A DNA stretch of 35,866 nt, from positions 3,444 to 39,309 of the forward strand of contig PMKP01000461.1 of assembly GCA_003157775.1 (NCBI GenBank). The letters are read 5' to 3'. The stretch is from Myxococcales bacterium. GTDB lineage: Bacteria; Myxococcota_A; Polyangia; Fen-1088. Of this stretch, positions 7,929-17,012 are shown piece after piece (the first letter of the stretch is position 1; each line of letters begins with the position of its first letter). The notes beneath the pieces are model-generated. The model made no database searches. It saw only the letters and a program-made list of their open reading frames with translations, and was not told the origin of the DNA. The translations under genes were made by a program, and so were the position numbers.

Positions 7929-10013
7929 GGCTCCGGCGGCCAGTCGGCGGGAAGCGGTGGCGCCGCGCCCAGTGGAGGCGTGGTGACCTCAGGCGGAACC
8001 GTTACATCCGGCGGTGTCGTTACCAGCGGCGGTTTGGTTGGCAAAGGCGGTGCTGCGCCCCTCTCGGGCGGGACGGTCACAAGCGGCGGCGTCGGTGTCA
8101 CCGGCGGCGTGACACCGATGGGCGGTGCGAGCAAGACCGGCGGCGCGGGCCCCTCTGGGGGCGTGGTCACCTCTGGTGGTGTGACGAGCACAGGCGGCGT
8201 CGCAGGCGGGGGAGGAGCAAGCAACCCAGTCACCGGGGGCGGCACCGGCCACTACCAGATGGAGAACCTGGATCGCGGCGTGGTGGCAGTAAAGGTCTCG
8301 GGCGGCGTCTACGTCGGGTGGCGCATGTTTGGCTACGAATACACCGGAACGGACAGCGATACTTCGTACAACCTCTACAAGGACGGCGCCAAGCTCACAA
8401 ATGTGACCGATAGCACTAACTACCTGGATGCGGCCGGGACTGCCAGCAATAAGTACTCGGTGAGCTGCGTGCTCAAAGGGACCGAGGGGCCGCAGTCTGC
8501 TGCGGTCACGCCCTGGGCGCAGCAATACACTAGCATCCCGCTGACACCGCCGGGCTCCCAGTACAATGCGAACGATGGAGAGCCAGGAGATCTCGATGGC
8601 GACGGCAAACTCGACATCGTGCTGAAGTGGGAGGGGAGCACGAAAGACAATTCCCAGGCGGGCGTCACCGACCCTGTCTATATCGCTGGATACACGTTGG
8701 CGGGCAAGCAGCTCTGGATTCTCAACCTGGGCCCGAACATTCGTTCGGGGGCGCACTACACGCAGATGTCGGTGGGCGACTTTGACGGGGACGGGAAGGC
8801 GGAATTTGCTTGCAAGACCGCGCCGGGAACCAAGGACGGAACCGGCACGTATCTGAGCACGGGACCCGCTGCCAGCGACGATGACAGCGCTGATTATCGG
8901 AATGCATCCGGCTACATTCTGACCGGGCCGGAGTATCTGACCGTGTTCGCTGGAGACACCGGCAAGGAGCTGGCGACGGTGGACTACCCGGTGCCGCGCG
9001 GAGTGGTGACCTCGTGGGGAGACGGCTACGGCAACCGGGTGGACCGCTTCAACGGCGGGATGGCGTTCGTGAGTGATACGGGCACTGGCAAGACCGCGAC
9101 CGGGCGGCCGAGCATTATCCAGCAGCGTGGGTACTACACGCGCCTGACGATGTCGGCGTACAACTGGCGGGATGGAGCCTTGACCAAGGCTTGGATTTTC
9201 GACAGCAATGACTCTGCGAATAGCAAAGCCGTTGGCCAGGGCGACCACTCAGCGATGGCGGCGGACGTGGACGGCGACCTTGCCCAGGAGATTCTCACCG
9301 GGGCGTTGACCATTGGCAGCGACGGAACCTGGCACTGCAGCTCGGGAATGGGACATGGCGATGCCTTTGATGTGAGCGAGCTTGTTCCGGGCAAGGGTAT
9401 GACCGCATTTTCGATTCACGAGGGGATGGGGGGTATGGATGCTCATAACGCTGACACCTGCGCGTTCTACTTCAAGACTACTGAATCCGGCGTCGACTCC
9501 AACCGTGGACGTGCCGACTATGTCGGCCCGGGCGACGAAACCAGCGCATCGTGTTACTGTGGATCGTGCAACGAGCATCTGGCCCTATGCAGCACCGGTG
9601 CCACATCAGTTACCGTTTCACCCGGGACCAACTTCGTCATCTACTGGGACGACGATGAATGGCGTGAGAGTGAAAACGCCACGTCGATCACCAAGCCCAG
9701 CAGCGGCGCAACCTTGCTGAGCGCGAGCGGCTGCTCATCGAACAACGGCACGAAGTCCACCCCGACGCTAACCGCAGACCTACTGGGCGATTGGCGTGAG
9801 GAGATTGTCTACCGTGAGTCGACCAACGCGAACTTGCGCGTGTACACAACGACAACCGTGACCAAGCGCCGGATCTACACGCTCATGCACGATGCGACCT
9901 ACCGGGCGCAGGTCGCGTTCGAGAATGCAAGCTACAACCAGCCGCCCCACCCGGGATTCCAGATCAACCCCAGCATGCCCGCTCCGCCAGTGCCCAACAT
10001 CTATGTGAAATAG
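7740..10013 (+). CDS. PL11 rhamnogalacturonan lyase lipoprotein
   Basis: Predicted endo-acting rhamnogalacturonan lyase cutting the Rha-GalA backbone of rhamnogalacturonan I. ATG 7740 follows GGAGG by 5 bases; an earlier in-frame start at 7641 has no signal peptide. Lipobox FQGC (Cys31), linker about residues 40-168. The PL11 domain starts near residue 171 with MENLDRGVVAVK and GVYVGWRMFGYE, the family's typical opening, and runs to the C-terminus. Calcium-type loops DLDGDGKLD (from Asp284) and DFDGDGKAE (from Asp347), the YNWRDG motif, and the late DLLGDWREEIVYR and PPHPGF motifs are all as expected for YesW-like enzymes. 757 residues, of which about 585 are catalytic, the usual family size. 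It is the last gene of the forward set and converges on the DUF362 gene. Confidence 0.92.
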   Translation: MRTRTQRTIEALARGSLSLLLAGTVILFQGCDSTGTGSQQATGGSGSGGAVQTGGAASGGSIAGSGGQSAGSGGAAPSGGVVTSGGTVTSGGVVTSGGLVGKGGAAPLSGGTVTSGGVGVTGGVTPMGGASKTGGAGPSGGVVTSGGVTSTGGVAGGGGASNPVTGGGTGHYQMENLDRGVVAVKVSGGVYVGWRMFGYEYTGTDSDTSYNLYKDGAKLTNVTDSTNYLDAAGTASNKYSVSCVLKGTEGPQSAAVTPWAQQYTSIPLTPPGSQYNANDGEPGDLDGDGKLDIVLKWEGSTKDNSQAGVTDPVYIAGYTLAGKQLWILNLGPNIRSGAHYTQMSVGDFDGDGKAEFACKTAPGTKDGTGTYLSTGPAASDDDSADYRNASGYILTGPEYLTVFAGDTGKELATVDYPVPRGVVTSWGDGYGNRVDRFNGGMAFVSDTGTGKTATGRPSIIQQRGYYTRLTMSAYNWRDGALTKAWIFDSNDSANSKAVGQGDHSAMAADVDGDLAQEILTGALTIGSDGTWHCSSGMGHGDAFDVSELVPGKGMTAFSIHEGMGGMDAHNADTCAFYFKTTESGVDSNRGRADYVGPGDETSASCYCGSCNEHLALCSTGATSVTVSPGTNFVIYWDDDEWRESENATSITKPSSGATLLSASGCSSNNGTKSTPTLTADLLGDWREEIVYRESTNANLRVYTTTTVTKRRIYTLMHDATYRAQVAFENASYNQPPHPGFQINPSMPAPPVPNIYVK

Positions 10014-10021
10014 GCTTGGCC

Positions 10022-10050
10022 TTTCCACATCTCCATATGGGAGTGGGAAA
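10022..10050. terminator. Possible bidirectional hairpin between convergent genes
   Basis: An imperfect hairpin (TTTCCAC ... GTGGGAAA with inner CTCC/GGAG around an ATATG loop) lies in the 76-base gap between the convergent PL11 and DUF362 genes. The stem is broken and there is no long T-run, so the call is weak. Confidence 0.3.
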
Positions 10051-10089
10051 ACCGAACCGCTTCGGGAAAGGAAGCTACTAGGGAAGAAT

Positions 10090-11844
10090 CTACCCGCCCC
10101 TGGTGACAAGACGCCGAAGTCTTTCAGCCACCACTGCGCCGAATGCCAGCATGGCGCCCCAGCGGGTGGCCCTGCGGTCCGTCCCTGCGATATCACAGCC
10201 GCTCCCTGAATCCCCGCCGCCAACCGTCGAGCCCTTGGTTCCGCTACTGCCGGCCGCGGCGCTCGCGCCCGTTCCGGCGTTGGTTCCGCCCGTGGTTGCC
10301 GAGCCCCCTGATGCGGACGCAGAGCTTGGCACCACACCGCCGCTGCCCCCTTGGCCGCCTGAGGTAGTGCCACCGTTCTGGGGCACACCTCCGGTAGCCG
10401 GCGAACCCCCGCTGCCTGCGCCCCCGGCCGCGCTGGTTCCACCGCTGCGCGCGCCACCAGCCGCGCTGGTTGCGCCGCTGCCCGCGCCACCGGCCGCGCC
10501 AGTCCCGCCGCCGCCCGTGCCTCCAGTCGCGCCGGTTCCGCCGCTGCCTGTGCCACCAGCCGCGCTGGTTCCGCCGCTGCGCGCACCTCCGGCCCCGCTA
10601 GTCCCGCCGTTGCCTGCGCCTCCGGACCCGCTAGATCCGCCGCCGCCGCCAGTGATGGCGGGCCAATTAGGGGGAGTGCACTCAACCCACTGCAAGGCGT
10701 CCGTCGTGGCATAACCGAAGTTGGTGAGAAATTGCGGAAGGTAAATGGCGGCGTTGGTCACTCCCAGCGCTGGCATGGGACCGGTGGCCATGATGGTTGA
10801 GTTGAGAAGAATGCTGGTAGCCGCGAGGTAGTCCACGATGGGGGCAAAGGTCCCCATGACGATCCGATCGACTCTGACGTTTGCCGTGGCGCTACTGCCG
10901 CCGTTTGCCAGCAGCCCATCCACAATACACAGTTGCTGACGGACAGGACTGCCACCGAGGATGGCGGCATGTTTGTTTATATTGAAGATAGCGTCTAGTA
11001 CGTGCAACCCCGTCGAACTCGGTGTCGTTTGGTCGGAACCGGCATTCATGAAGGTGCCGAGATGGTTCTTCATGCACAGGGAACAACTGCCGAACTGGAA
11101 CGATGTTCCCGGACCGCTGTGGACCTTGAGTACGGCAATGTTCACGAGGATGTCGATGACGCCATTGACCAGGTCGCCGACGCCCGATATGCTTTTCGTA
11201 CTGGCGGCAATGGTGACCGGCACCATGCCGCCAACTGATTGCGCAAACTTGCTGACGGTCGCGCGTATCTTGGTCGCGTCCGTCAAGCTGGCATAGGTGG
11301 TGGTGTAGCACGACGAGGCGTCGCCGTGGGCGTCGAATAGAGTGATGTTCGCCGCTGGAACCCCCAACTGATCTACCAACACGTCGCAGATCTTCTTGAC
11401 GACGGCTACGCGGGGATGGTTTCCGGTGTCGCCTTGTATCGCATTGACCTTGATGGCCACCTTCGTGCTTGCCCAAGCCTTGCCCGTCGGCTTCTGGAAG
11501 ATCGTGCTCCAAGCATCGGCCGCCGTAGTCTTCTGGGCTAGCTGCATCGCCATTTGGTCCATGTTGATGGAAACCACGCTCGGGTCGACGTAGGAGTTCT
11601 GGCTCTCCCAGACCGTACTCACAGCCCCGGAGGAGGGGAAGTTCCCCAGCATCTTTGGGTCATGGCAGCAGATGACCCGCTTGTTGTCGATTGCCGGATT
11701 GACCTGCAGGCCGCTGACCCAGCCCCCAGTCGACTGGGCGAAGAGCTTGTCGAACCTCAGGGCACTGATTCCCATCGCGCCCGCCGCGCCCGCCGCAGCG
11801 GTCTTGAGGAAATCGCGGCGCTTGGGGTGTGGACTTACAGACAT
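10090..11844 (-). CDS. Tat-exported DUF362 protein with C-terminal anchor
   Basis: Function not established. The N-terminus carries a twin-arginine signal, KRRDFLK at residues 8-14, followed by an Ala-rich hydrophobic stretch, so it is probably exported folded. Residues about 90-400 resemble the DUF362 family (KVAIKVNAIQGDTGNHPRV, LVDQLGVPAANITLFDAHGD, CSLCMKNHLGTF), which is often described near iron-sulfur or cofactor proteins; the CSLC pair may bind metal, which is inference. A Gly-rich linker covers about 415-545 and the protein ends with GSGC, a short hydrophobic stretch and RLRRLVTRGG, a weak MYXO-CTERM-type tail. 584 residues. The start codon overlaps the end of the upstream esterase gene by 10 bases, so the two are probably translated together. 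Confidence 0.75.
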   Translation of the reverse strand: MSVSPHPKRRDFLKTAAAGAAGAMGISALRFDKLFAQSTGGWVSGLQVNPAIDNKRVICCHDPKMLGNFPSSGAVSTVWESQNSYVDPSVVSINMDQMAMQLAQKTTAADAWSTIFQKPTGKAWASTKVAIKVNAIQGDTGNHPRVAVVKKICDVLVDQLGVPAANITLFDAHGDASSCYTTTYASLTDATKIRATVSKFAQSVGGMVPVTIAASTKSISGVGDLVNGVIDILVNIAVLKVHSGPGTSFQFGSCSLCMKNHLGTFMNAGSDQTTPSSTGLHVLDAIFNINKHAAILGGSPVRQQLCIVDGLLANGGSSATANVRVDRIVMGTFAPIVDYLAATSILLNSTIMATGPMPALGVTNAAIYLPQFLTNFGYATTDALQWVECTPPNWPAITGGGGGSSGSGGAGNGGTSGAGGARSGGTSAAGGTGSGGTGATGGTGGGGTGAAGGAGSGATSAAGGARSGGTSAAGGAGSGGSPATGGVPQNGGTTSGGQGGSGGVVPSSASASGGSATTGGTNAGTGASAAAGSSGTKGSTVGGGDSGSGCDIAGTDRRATRWGAMLAFGAVVAERLRRLVTRGG

Positions 11845-13874
11845 TGTCTAATCGCTTCCTTCCTTCTTTGTTTTCGAGGGTTGCGGCGGGCGCCCAGCAC
11901 CAGGAGCACGCCGAGGGCGAAAGCCGCAGCGTCCGACAAGCCGCTGGCACGGCTTCCCACTCGGCAGGAGCAACCACCTTTGTCTGTGGTTCCGGTCGCC
12001 TGTGCGGTGCTTCCACCGTTGTTGCCGCCCGAGGCGCTCTTGCCACCCGAGGCGCTGCTGCCACCCGAGGCGTTGTTGCCACCCGAGGCGTTGTTGCCAC
12101 CCGAGGCGTTGTTGCCGCCCGAGCTCGTGAAGCCCCCCGAGCCGGTGTTTCCGCCTGAGCTGGTGTTGCCGCCAGAACCGGTGTTCCCTCCCGAGCCCGT
12201 ACTCCCTCCCGAGCTGGTGTTTCCACCCGAGCTGGTGTTGCCACCCGAGCTGGTGCTACCTCCCGAGCCGCCGGTGGCCACCGCGCCCGAGTCCTTGAGG
12301 ACGAGTGCAGCGGCGTCCCCAGTGGCTACGCTGGCGTCCCTGGGCGCGACTACGGCACCATCCGTCCTGTCGACTACGCCGCCATCTGGCCCGCCAGCGG
12401 GCAAGGCAGGAGCATCGGTGCGAAACGGCGATGCAGGCAGCGCGGGGGTGCCTTGGCTGAAGAGGCTCGCCGTGGGATTCCCAGCCCAGCAATAGCGCGC
12501 ATTCTTCGGCGCCGTGACCGACGCCGCGGAGACAAGAATGGTCGAATCGGGCTGGATCGCGGCGGTCGCGGTCACGTAGTTGTCGTCGGCACCGGCGATC
12601 TCAAAACCAGTGGCGGTGCCTCCCTGAAAAGCCATGCCGGCGTCTGTGTGGGTGAAGGAGAGGCGGATGGAGCCGCCTTCGATGGCCATGTGATCATAGA
12701 GTGGCCCGTAGTCGGCGACGTCCTGCCCGTAGGTGATTGCTTCCGCCAGGAGACCCAGACGCAGACCCACATCCTGCTTATCCGGAGGATGCACATAGGT
12801 GGGGTCGCCGATGTCGATGGTAACGGCCAGCCCGGTATTGGCAACAATCTCGGTTGTCTGGAGCTGCGCTTCGCGCAGGACGGGCCAACCCGAGCTGGAA
12901 ATGCTGTAGTTGGGGAGCTGAACTATCAGGAACGTGAAGTTCTGTCCCCAGGCCTGGCGCCAGGAAATGACCAGTCCAACCTGCAGATCCCGGTAGGTGT
13001 CTCCGCCCCAAGTCACCGACTCGCCTTGATACCAGATGACGCCGTGGATGGCGTAGGGAATCAAAGGCGCAATCATGCCATTGTAGCAAATATAGGGATT
13101 GTGTTGGTTGGTGTAATTGGGATTGGCCTGGAACTGGGCGAGCAGGGTCGCAACCGAAGGGATGGAGGCGAGCGACTCTTGCGACATCCAGCACTGAATG
13201 CAGCTAGCACCAAAGGAACTGATGATGATGCCAATGGCCACGTTGGGCAGAGCCTCGGTCAGTTCTCGCGCAAAAAAATAGCCCGCGGCAGAGACATTCG
13301 CGACTGTTTGCGGTGACGTCACCACCCAGGATGCCTTGAGGGTCGAGGCGTCGAGCGGCTTCGCCGACGGGCTCCAGGGAGCGGTCCAGGAGCGAATCAA
13401 TGGGTAGTTGGCGGCAGCGATTTCCTGGGCTTCGTTGTTCAGCCCGCAGGGGGACCCGTAGGTGCAGTGGACAGTGTAACCCATGTTGGACTGTCCCGAC
13501 CCGATCCATACTTCCCCGACATAGACGTCTGCCACAGTGACGGTTGACGACCCGGTCACGGTCATGGAGAAGGGCCCCCCGGCATCTTGAGCGGGCAGGC
13601 GCACCGTCCATTTCCCGTCGGATCCGGTCGTGGCCGTGGCTTGCTGCGTGCCGAGCTTCACGGTGACGCTTTGGTTGGCGGTGTCCGTGCCCCACACTGG
13701 CACTTCCACATTGCGCTGCACGACCATGTGATCGCTGAACAGGCTAGGCAGGGTGACGGCGGCCATGGCTGGCGTGCCTAGGGACAGCCACGCCAAGGCC
13801 GTGGAGAGAAGGAGCAACACACGCGCAAGAGTCCCCACCGACTGATTCTTGTTCGCAGTTGCTGAAGCTCGCAT
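11835..13874 (-). CDS. SGNH O-acetylesterase (sialate O-acetylesterase type) with C-terminal anchor
   Basis: Predicted to remove O-acetyl groups; in this context acetylated pectin or rhamnogalacturonan is a likelier substrate than sialic acid. The start at 13874 is set by GGAGG (complement of 13881-13885) 6 bases upstream and a Sec signal ending PAMA-AVTLP near residue 38. The mature part opens with LPSLFSDHMVVQRNVEVPVWG, typical of this family's first beta-sandwich, then GSGQSNM with nucleophile Ser129, WYQGESV, and DIGDPTYVHPPDKQDVG with candidate catalytic His362. A linker of strict 18-bp repeats (12024-12275) precedes the GGCSCRVG anchor, a hydrophobic stretch and an Arg/Lys-rich end. 679 residues. 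First gene of the two-gene reverse operon with the DUF362 protein. Confidence 0.85.
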   Translation of the reverse strand: MRASATANKNQSVGTLARVLLLLSTALAWLSLGTPAMAAVTLPSLFSDHMVVQRNVEVPVWGTDTANQSVTVKLGTQQATATTGSDGKWTVRLPAQDAGGPFSMTVTGSSTVTVADVYVGEVWIGSGQSNMGYTVHCTYGSPCGLNNEAQEIAAANYPLIRSWTAPWSPSAKPLDASTLKASWVVTSPQTVANVSAAGYFFARELTEALPNVAIGIIISSFGASCIQCWMSQESLASIPSVATLLAQFQANPNYTNQHNPYICYNGMIAPLIPYAIHGVIWYQGESVTWGGDTYRDLQVGLVISWRQAWGQNFTFLIVQLPNYSISSSGWPVLREAQLQTTEIVANTGLAVTIDIGDPTYVHPPDKQDVGLRLGLLAEAITYGQDVADYGPLYDHMAIEGGSIRLSFTHTDAGMAFQGGTATGFEIAGADDNYVTATAAIQPDSTILVSAASVTAPKNARYCWAGNPTASLFSQGTPALPASPFRTDAPALPAGGPDGGVVDRTDGAVVAPRDASVATGDAAALVLKDSGAVATGGSGGSTSSGGNTSSGGNTSSGGSTGSGGNTGSGGNTSSGGNTGSGGFTSSGGNNASGGNNASGGNNASGGSSASGGKSASGGNNGGSTAQATGTTDKGGCSCRVGSRASGLSDAAAFALGVLLVLGARRNPRKQRRKEAIRQCL
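12024..12275 (-). repeat. 18-bp tandem repeat array coding for the esterase linker
   Basis: About 14 units of 18 bp. Five in a row (12024-12041 through 12096-12113) follow the plus-strand pattern GCCRCCCGAGGCGYTSTT with few changes and encode Ala-Ser-Gly-Gly-Asn-Asn type hexapeptides; later units drift but keep the period. This is coding minisatellite DNA. Confidence 0.8.
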
Positions 13875-14293
13875 GGACCACCTCCGTGGCGGAAATCGAT
13901 GCTTTGAGGGGCTGTTGCCTCGGCGCATCCGAGCCGAGCCATCCCCCACGTCTCGGCCAGCAGCGCCTACGCTGCATCGACCTGAGATTGCGTCTTGTGG
14001 CCTCGTTCTGTCATAACGCAAAAAGCTAGAAACCACGGATTGACTGGCCTGCTTAGGTTACCTGACGTTGCGCCATGTGCTCTCGTTGCATGCCTGGCTA
14101 GAGGGCGCGGGCAGGGGCATTTCGGGTTGAACTAATTTGCGCCTTCGCTCTCCGTTTCGCGCAGCCGTGTCCGCCGGAGCCCAGTCTCCTTTCTTCTTGG
14201 TCAACGGGTGTGATTTGTAGACCCGATTTCCCATGGCTGAGCCCCTGGAACACGAGGAAGCGACCTGCAGCGCAGCAGCAAAGAGAGAACGAC
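13875..14293. other. Divergent intergenic region between esterase and GH2 operons
   Basis: 419 bases with no convincing gene. It must hold promoters for both directions. It contains the upstream box copy B (14209-14228) for the GH2 side, the esterase ribosome site, and a small hairpin GCAGCG/CGCTGC (13960-13975). Short frames here have no family features. Confidence 0.6.
14209..14228 (+). promoter_or_regulatory. Conserved upstream box, copy B
   Basis: TGTGATTTGTAGACCCGATT begins 85 bases before the GH2 start at 14294. It fits the consensus TGYGATTTNNARACCCNNTT shared with 4961-4980 and 19281-19300. Unlike those two, it is not preceded by a C-terminal anchor cassette, so retained coding homology does not explain it. 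Confidence 0.55.
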
Positions 14294-16996
14294 ATGCACG
14301 CGAACCTACCTGTTCGGTTCTCGACCACCAATCCCCCGGGATCTCTGGCAAAAATTGCGGGAATCGGCTTGGCCGCGCTCATCCTCGTGTGGGCAAGCTG
14401 CAACTCCGGCAGTTCCAATTCCGTGTCCGACTCCGCGGCAGGGAATCCGGGCTATGGGGGGAAGACCAGCGAGTCGGCTGGAGCAGGTGGCGAAGTTGAC
14501 CAGGGCGGCTCTTCAGGGTCAGGCGGCGTTCCTAGTTTTGGCGGAACGCTCGCAGTTGGGGGAGCGGCCGCTGGCGCTAGTGCAACCGGAGGCACGTCAG
14601 CCGCAGGTGGCGCGACTGGTGGTGCGACCATTGCCTCTGGCGGCGGTCCATCGCGTGGCGGCTCCACGGCCGCCGGGGGGGCGGGCGGAAATGGCCTCCT
14701 GTCAGGCGGCAGCACGGGACGCGGTGGCTCCACGAATAGTGGGGGCGCGGGTGGTTCCTCGGGGTCCAAGGCAGGCGGCGGAACCACCGGCTCGGGAGGA
14801 ACAGTCGCGGCAGGGGGAACGACAAACGCAGGCGGCTCCACGCCGATGGGCGGGACCAGCGGGGGGAGTTCGGGTAATCGCCAGACGCTGAACTTCAATC
14901 AGTCCTGGAAATTCAAGCGGGCGGACGTCGACGGCGCACAGGCAACCAGCTTCGACGATTCGTCGTGGTCGACGGTCGGGCTGCCCCATTCGTTCAGTCT
15001 GCCGTACTTCCTGTCAACGCAATTCTACACCGGCTACGGCTGGTATCGGAAGCACTTCACCGTGCCGGCGGAATGGTCGGGCAAGCGGGTATTCCTGGAA
15101 TTCGAGGCGGCGTTTCAAGACGCGCAAGTCTACGTGAATGGTACGTCGATCGGCAAACACCAAGGTGGCTACATTGGATTCTCCTTGGATGCCACCAGCG
15201 CCGTGGTGACCGGTGACAACGTGGTGGCGGTGCAGTTGAACAACAACTGGAACGCGCAACTGGCGCCGCGCGCGGGTGACCACACCTTCAGCGGTGGACT
15301 CTACCGCGACGTGAACCTGGTAGTGACTGATCCGCTGCACATCACCTGGTACGGCACCTTTGTGACCACGCCGACCGTCTCGGCGTCGTCAGCTACGGTG
15401 AACATCAAGACGGAAGTGCGCAACGACTATGCGACCAGCAAGAATTGTACGCTTGAGACTGACATTGTGGATGCCAAAGGCGCGACGGTGGCCACGGTGT
15501 CTTCTACACAGGTCGTGGCTGCGAACAGCACGGTGACGGTTGAACAAACCACGCCGGCGATTGCCAATCCCTCCCTCTGGCATCCAGATCACCCGACGCT
15601 ATACCGCGCGGTCAGCACGATTTCCGATGGCACGACGGATGTGGACAGCTTCAGCACGACGTTTGGCTTCCGTTGGATCAGTTGGTCGGCTACCAGTGGG
15701 TTTTCGCTGAATGGCTCGCACTACTACTTTCACGGCGTCGATGTCCATCAGGACCACGCAGGCTGGGGCGACGGCGTTACAAATGCCGCGCTCTTTCGCG
15801 ACGTGAAGATGGTCAAGGACGCTGGCTTCAATTTCATCCGCGGCTCGCACTACCCGAAGGACCCGGCGTTTGGCGATGCCTGCGACCAGCTTGGCGTTCT
15901 GTTCTGGTCGGAAAACAACTTCTGGGGTTATGGGGGCGCGACGGGCGAGGGCGACTGGAAGACGGCAGGCTCCTATCCCAACAATGCCGCTGACCAGGCC
16001 GCGTTTGAGACCAGCGTCACCGACAGCCTGACCGCGATGATCCGCGTGCATCGCAATCACCCGAGCATCGTCGCGTGGAGCATGTGCAACGAAGTCTTCG
16101 ATACCGCTGACGCCACCATGTCGCTGATGAGTGCATTGTTGGCAAAAGAGGTCGCACTTACCCATCAATTGGACCCAACCCGCCCGGCAGGCATAGGCGG
16201 GGCGCAACGTCCCAAGGGCAGTGGACGGATTGACAAGATCGGAGACGTGGCCGGCTACAACGGTGATGGCGCGACCCTGTCTGACTTCCAGAACCCGGGC
16301 GTCGCAAACCTCGTGACCGAATACGGCGGCGTCAACTTCACCGCCCGGCCCGGCAGCTACGATCCAGGTTGGGGCAGCTTGAGCACCACGCTCACCAATG
16401 GTTTCCCCACCGAATACTCGTGGCGTAGTGGTCAGGCGCTCTGGTGCATCTTTGACCACGGCAGCGTCGCCGGCTCGAGGAATGAGATGTCGGGAATAGT
16501 GGACTACTTCCGTCTGCCAAAGCGGGCCTGGTACTGGTATCGCAACGCGTACGCCAACGTTCCGCCGCCGACCTGGCCCGCCAGCGGCACGCCGGCGGCT
16601 CTGCAAGTCACCGCTGACAAGACCAATCTCTCGGCCGTGGATGGCACGGACGACGCGCAGTTGATCGTGACGGTCCTGGATGGGCAGGGGAACGCCATCA
16701 ACAACAATGTTCCGGTGACTCTGTCCATTACCTCGGGCCCAGGCGAATTTCCGACTGGAACCAGTATCACCTTCACGCCGGCGTCAAGTAGTGATCAATC
16801 GGACATTGCCATCGTCGACGGCAAGGCCGCCATCGAATTCCGCAGTTACTACGCAGGCACGAGCGTCATCAAGGCGACCTCGCCCAATCTGACTGCGGCA
16901 ACGATCACTATTACGTCGCAGGGCAGCCCGGCTTGGGTTGACGGCGTCACCCCACCGACTGCGGCGCGACCGTACACGCGCTACACGGGCTCCTGA
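14294..16996 (+). CDS. GH2-family beta-glycosidase lipoprotein, second paralogue
   Basis: Probable surface beta-galactosidase-like enzyme. ATG 14294 is chosen by the lipoprotein signal ending LVWASC (Cys36) and by agreement with the start of 19368, which shares the ACGACATGCAC context and the IAGIGL core. The Gly-rich linker runs to about residue 193. GH2 domains follow as in the 5052 paralogue: GYGWYRKHFTVPAEW, EFEAAFQDAQVYVNGTSIG, FRDVKMVKDAGFNFIRGSHY, acid/base Glu600 in WSMCNEVFD, candidate nucleophile Glu676 in LVTEYGG. An Ig-like C-terminal domain ends the protein (LSITSGPGEFPTG). 900 residues. The next gene starts 16 bases after the stop, so these form an operon. Confidence 0.9.
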   Translation: MHANLPVRFSTTNPPGSLAKIAGIGLAALILVWASCNSGSSNSVSDSAAGNPGYGGKTSESAGAGGEVDQGGSSGSGGVPSFGGTLAVGGAAAGASATGGTSAAGGATGGATIASGGGPSRGGSTAAGGAGGNGLLSGGSTGRGGSTNSGGAGGSSGSKAGGGTTGSGGTVAAGGTTNAGGSTPMGGTSGGSSGNRQTLNFNQSWKFKRADVDGAQATSFDDSSWSTVGLPHSFSLPYFLSTQFYTGYGWYRKHFTVPAEWSGKRVFLEFEAAFQDAQVYVNGTSIGKHQGGYIGFSLDATSAVVTGDNVVAVQLNNNWNAQLAPRAGDHTFSGGLYRDVNLVVTDPLHITWYGTFVTTPTVSASSATVNIKTEVRNDYATSKNCTLETDIVDAKGATVATVSSTQVVAANSTVTVEQTTPAIANPSLWHPDHPTLYRAVSTISDGTTDVDSFSTTFGFRWISWSATSGFSLNGSHYYFHGVDVHQDHAGWGDGVTNAALFRDVKMVKDAGFNFIRGSHYPKDPAFGDACDQLGVLFWSENNFWGYGGATGEGDWKTAGSYPNNAADQAAFETSVTDSLTAMIRVHRNHPSIVAWSMCNEVFDTADATMSLMSALLAKEVALTHQLDPTRPAGIGGAQRPKGSGRIDKIGDVAGYNGDGATLSDFQNPGVANLVTEYGGVNFTARPGSYDPGWGSLSTTLTNGFPTEYSWRSGQALWCIFDHGSVAGSRNEMSGIVDYFRLPKRAWYWYRNAYANVPPPTWPASGTPAALQVTADKTNLSAVDGTDDAQLIVTVLDGQGNAINNNVPVTLSITSGPGEFPTGTSITFTPASSSDQSDIAIVDGKAAIEFRSYYAGTSVIKATSPNLTAATITITSQGSPAWVDGVTPPTAARPYTRYTGS

Positions 16997-17012
16997 AGCT
17001 ACGGGATGAGTC

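Noticed and set aside
7989-9248. Reverse 419-residue frame opposite the PL11 gene
   Set aside because: The forward strand encodes a full PL11 domain with many family motifs; the reverse product has no recognisable domain.
11835-13874. Role in sialic acid metabolism
   Set aside because: The family name comes from the animal enzyme. The neighbours act on plant wall glycans and no sialic acid gene is present.
14209-14228. CRP-type site suggested by TGTGA
   Set aside because: The expected TCACA half is absent in all three copies of the box.
15599-16606. Reverse 335-residue frame opposite the second GH2 gene
   Set aside because: It lies within the GH2 catalytic domain and has no signal, domain or ribosome site.
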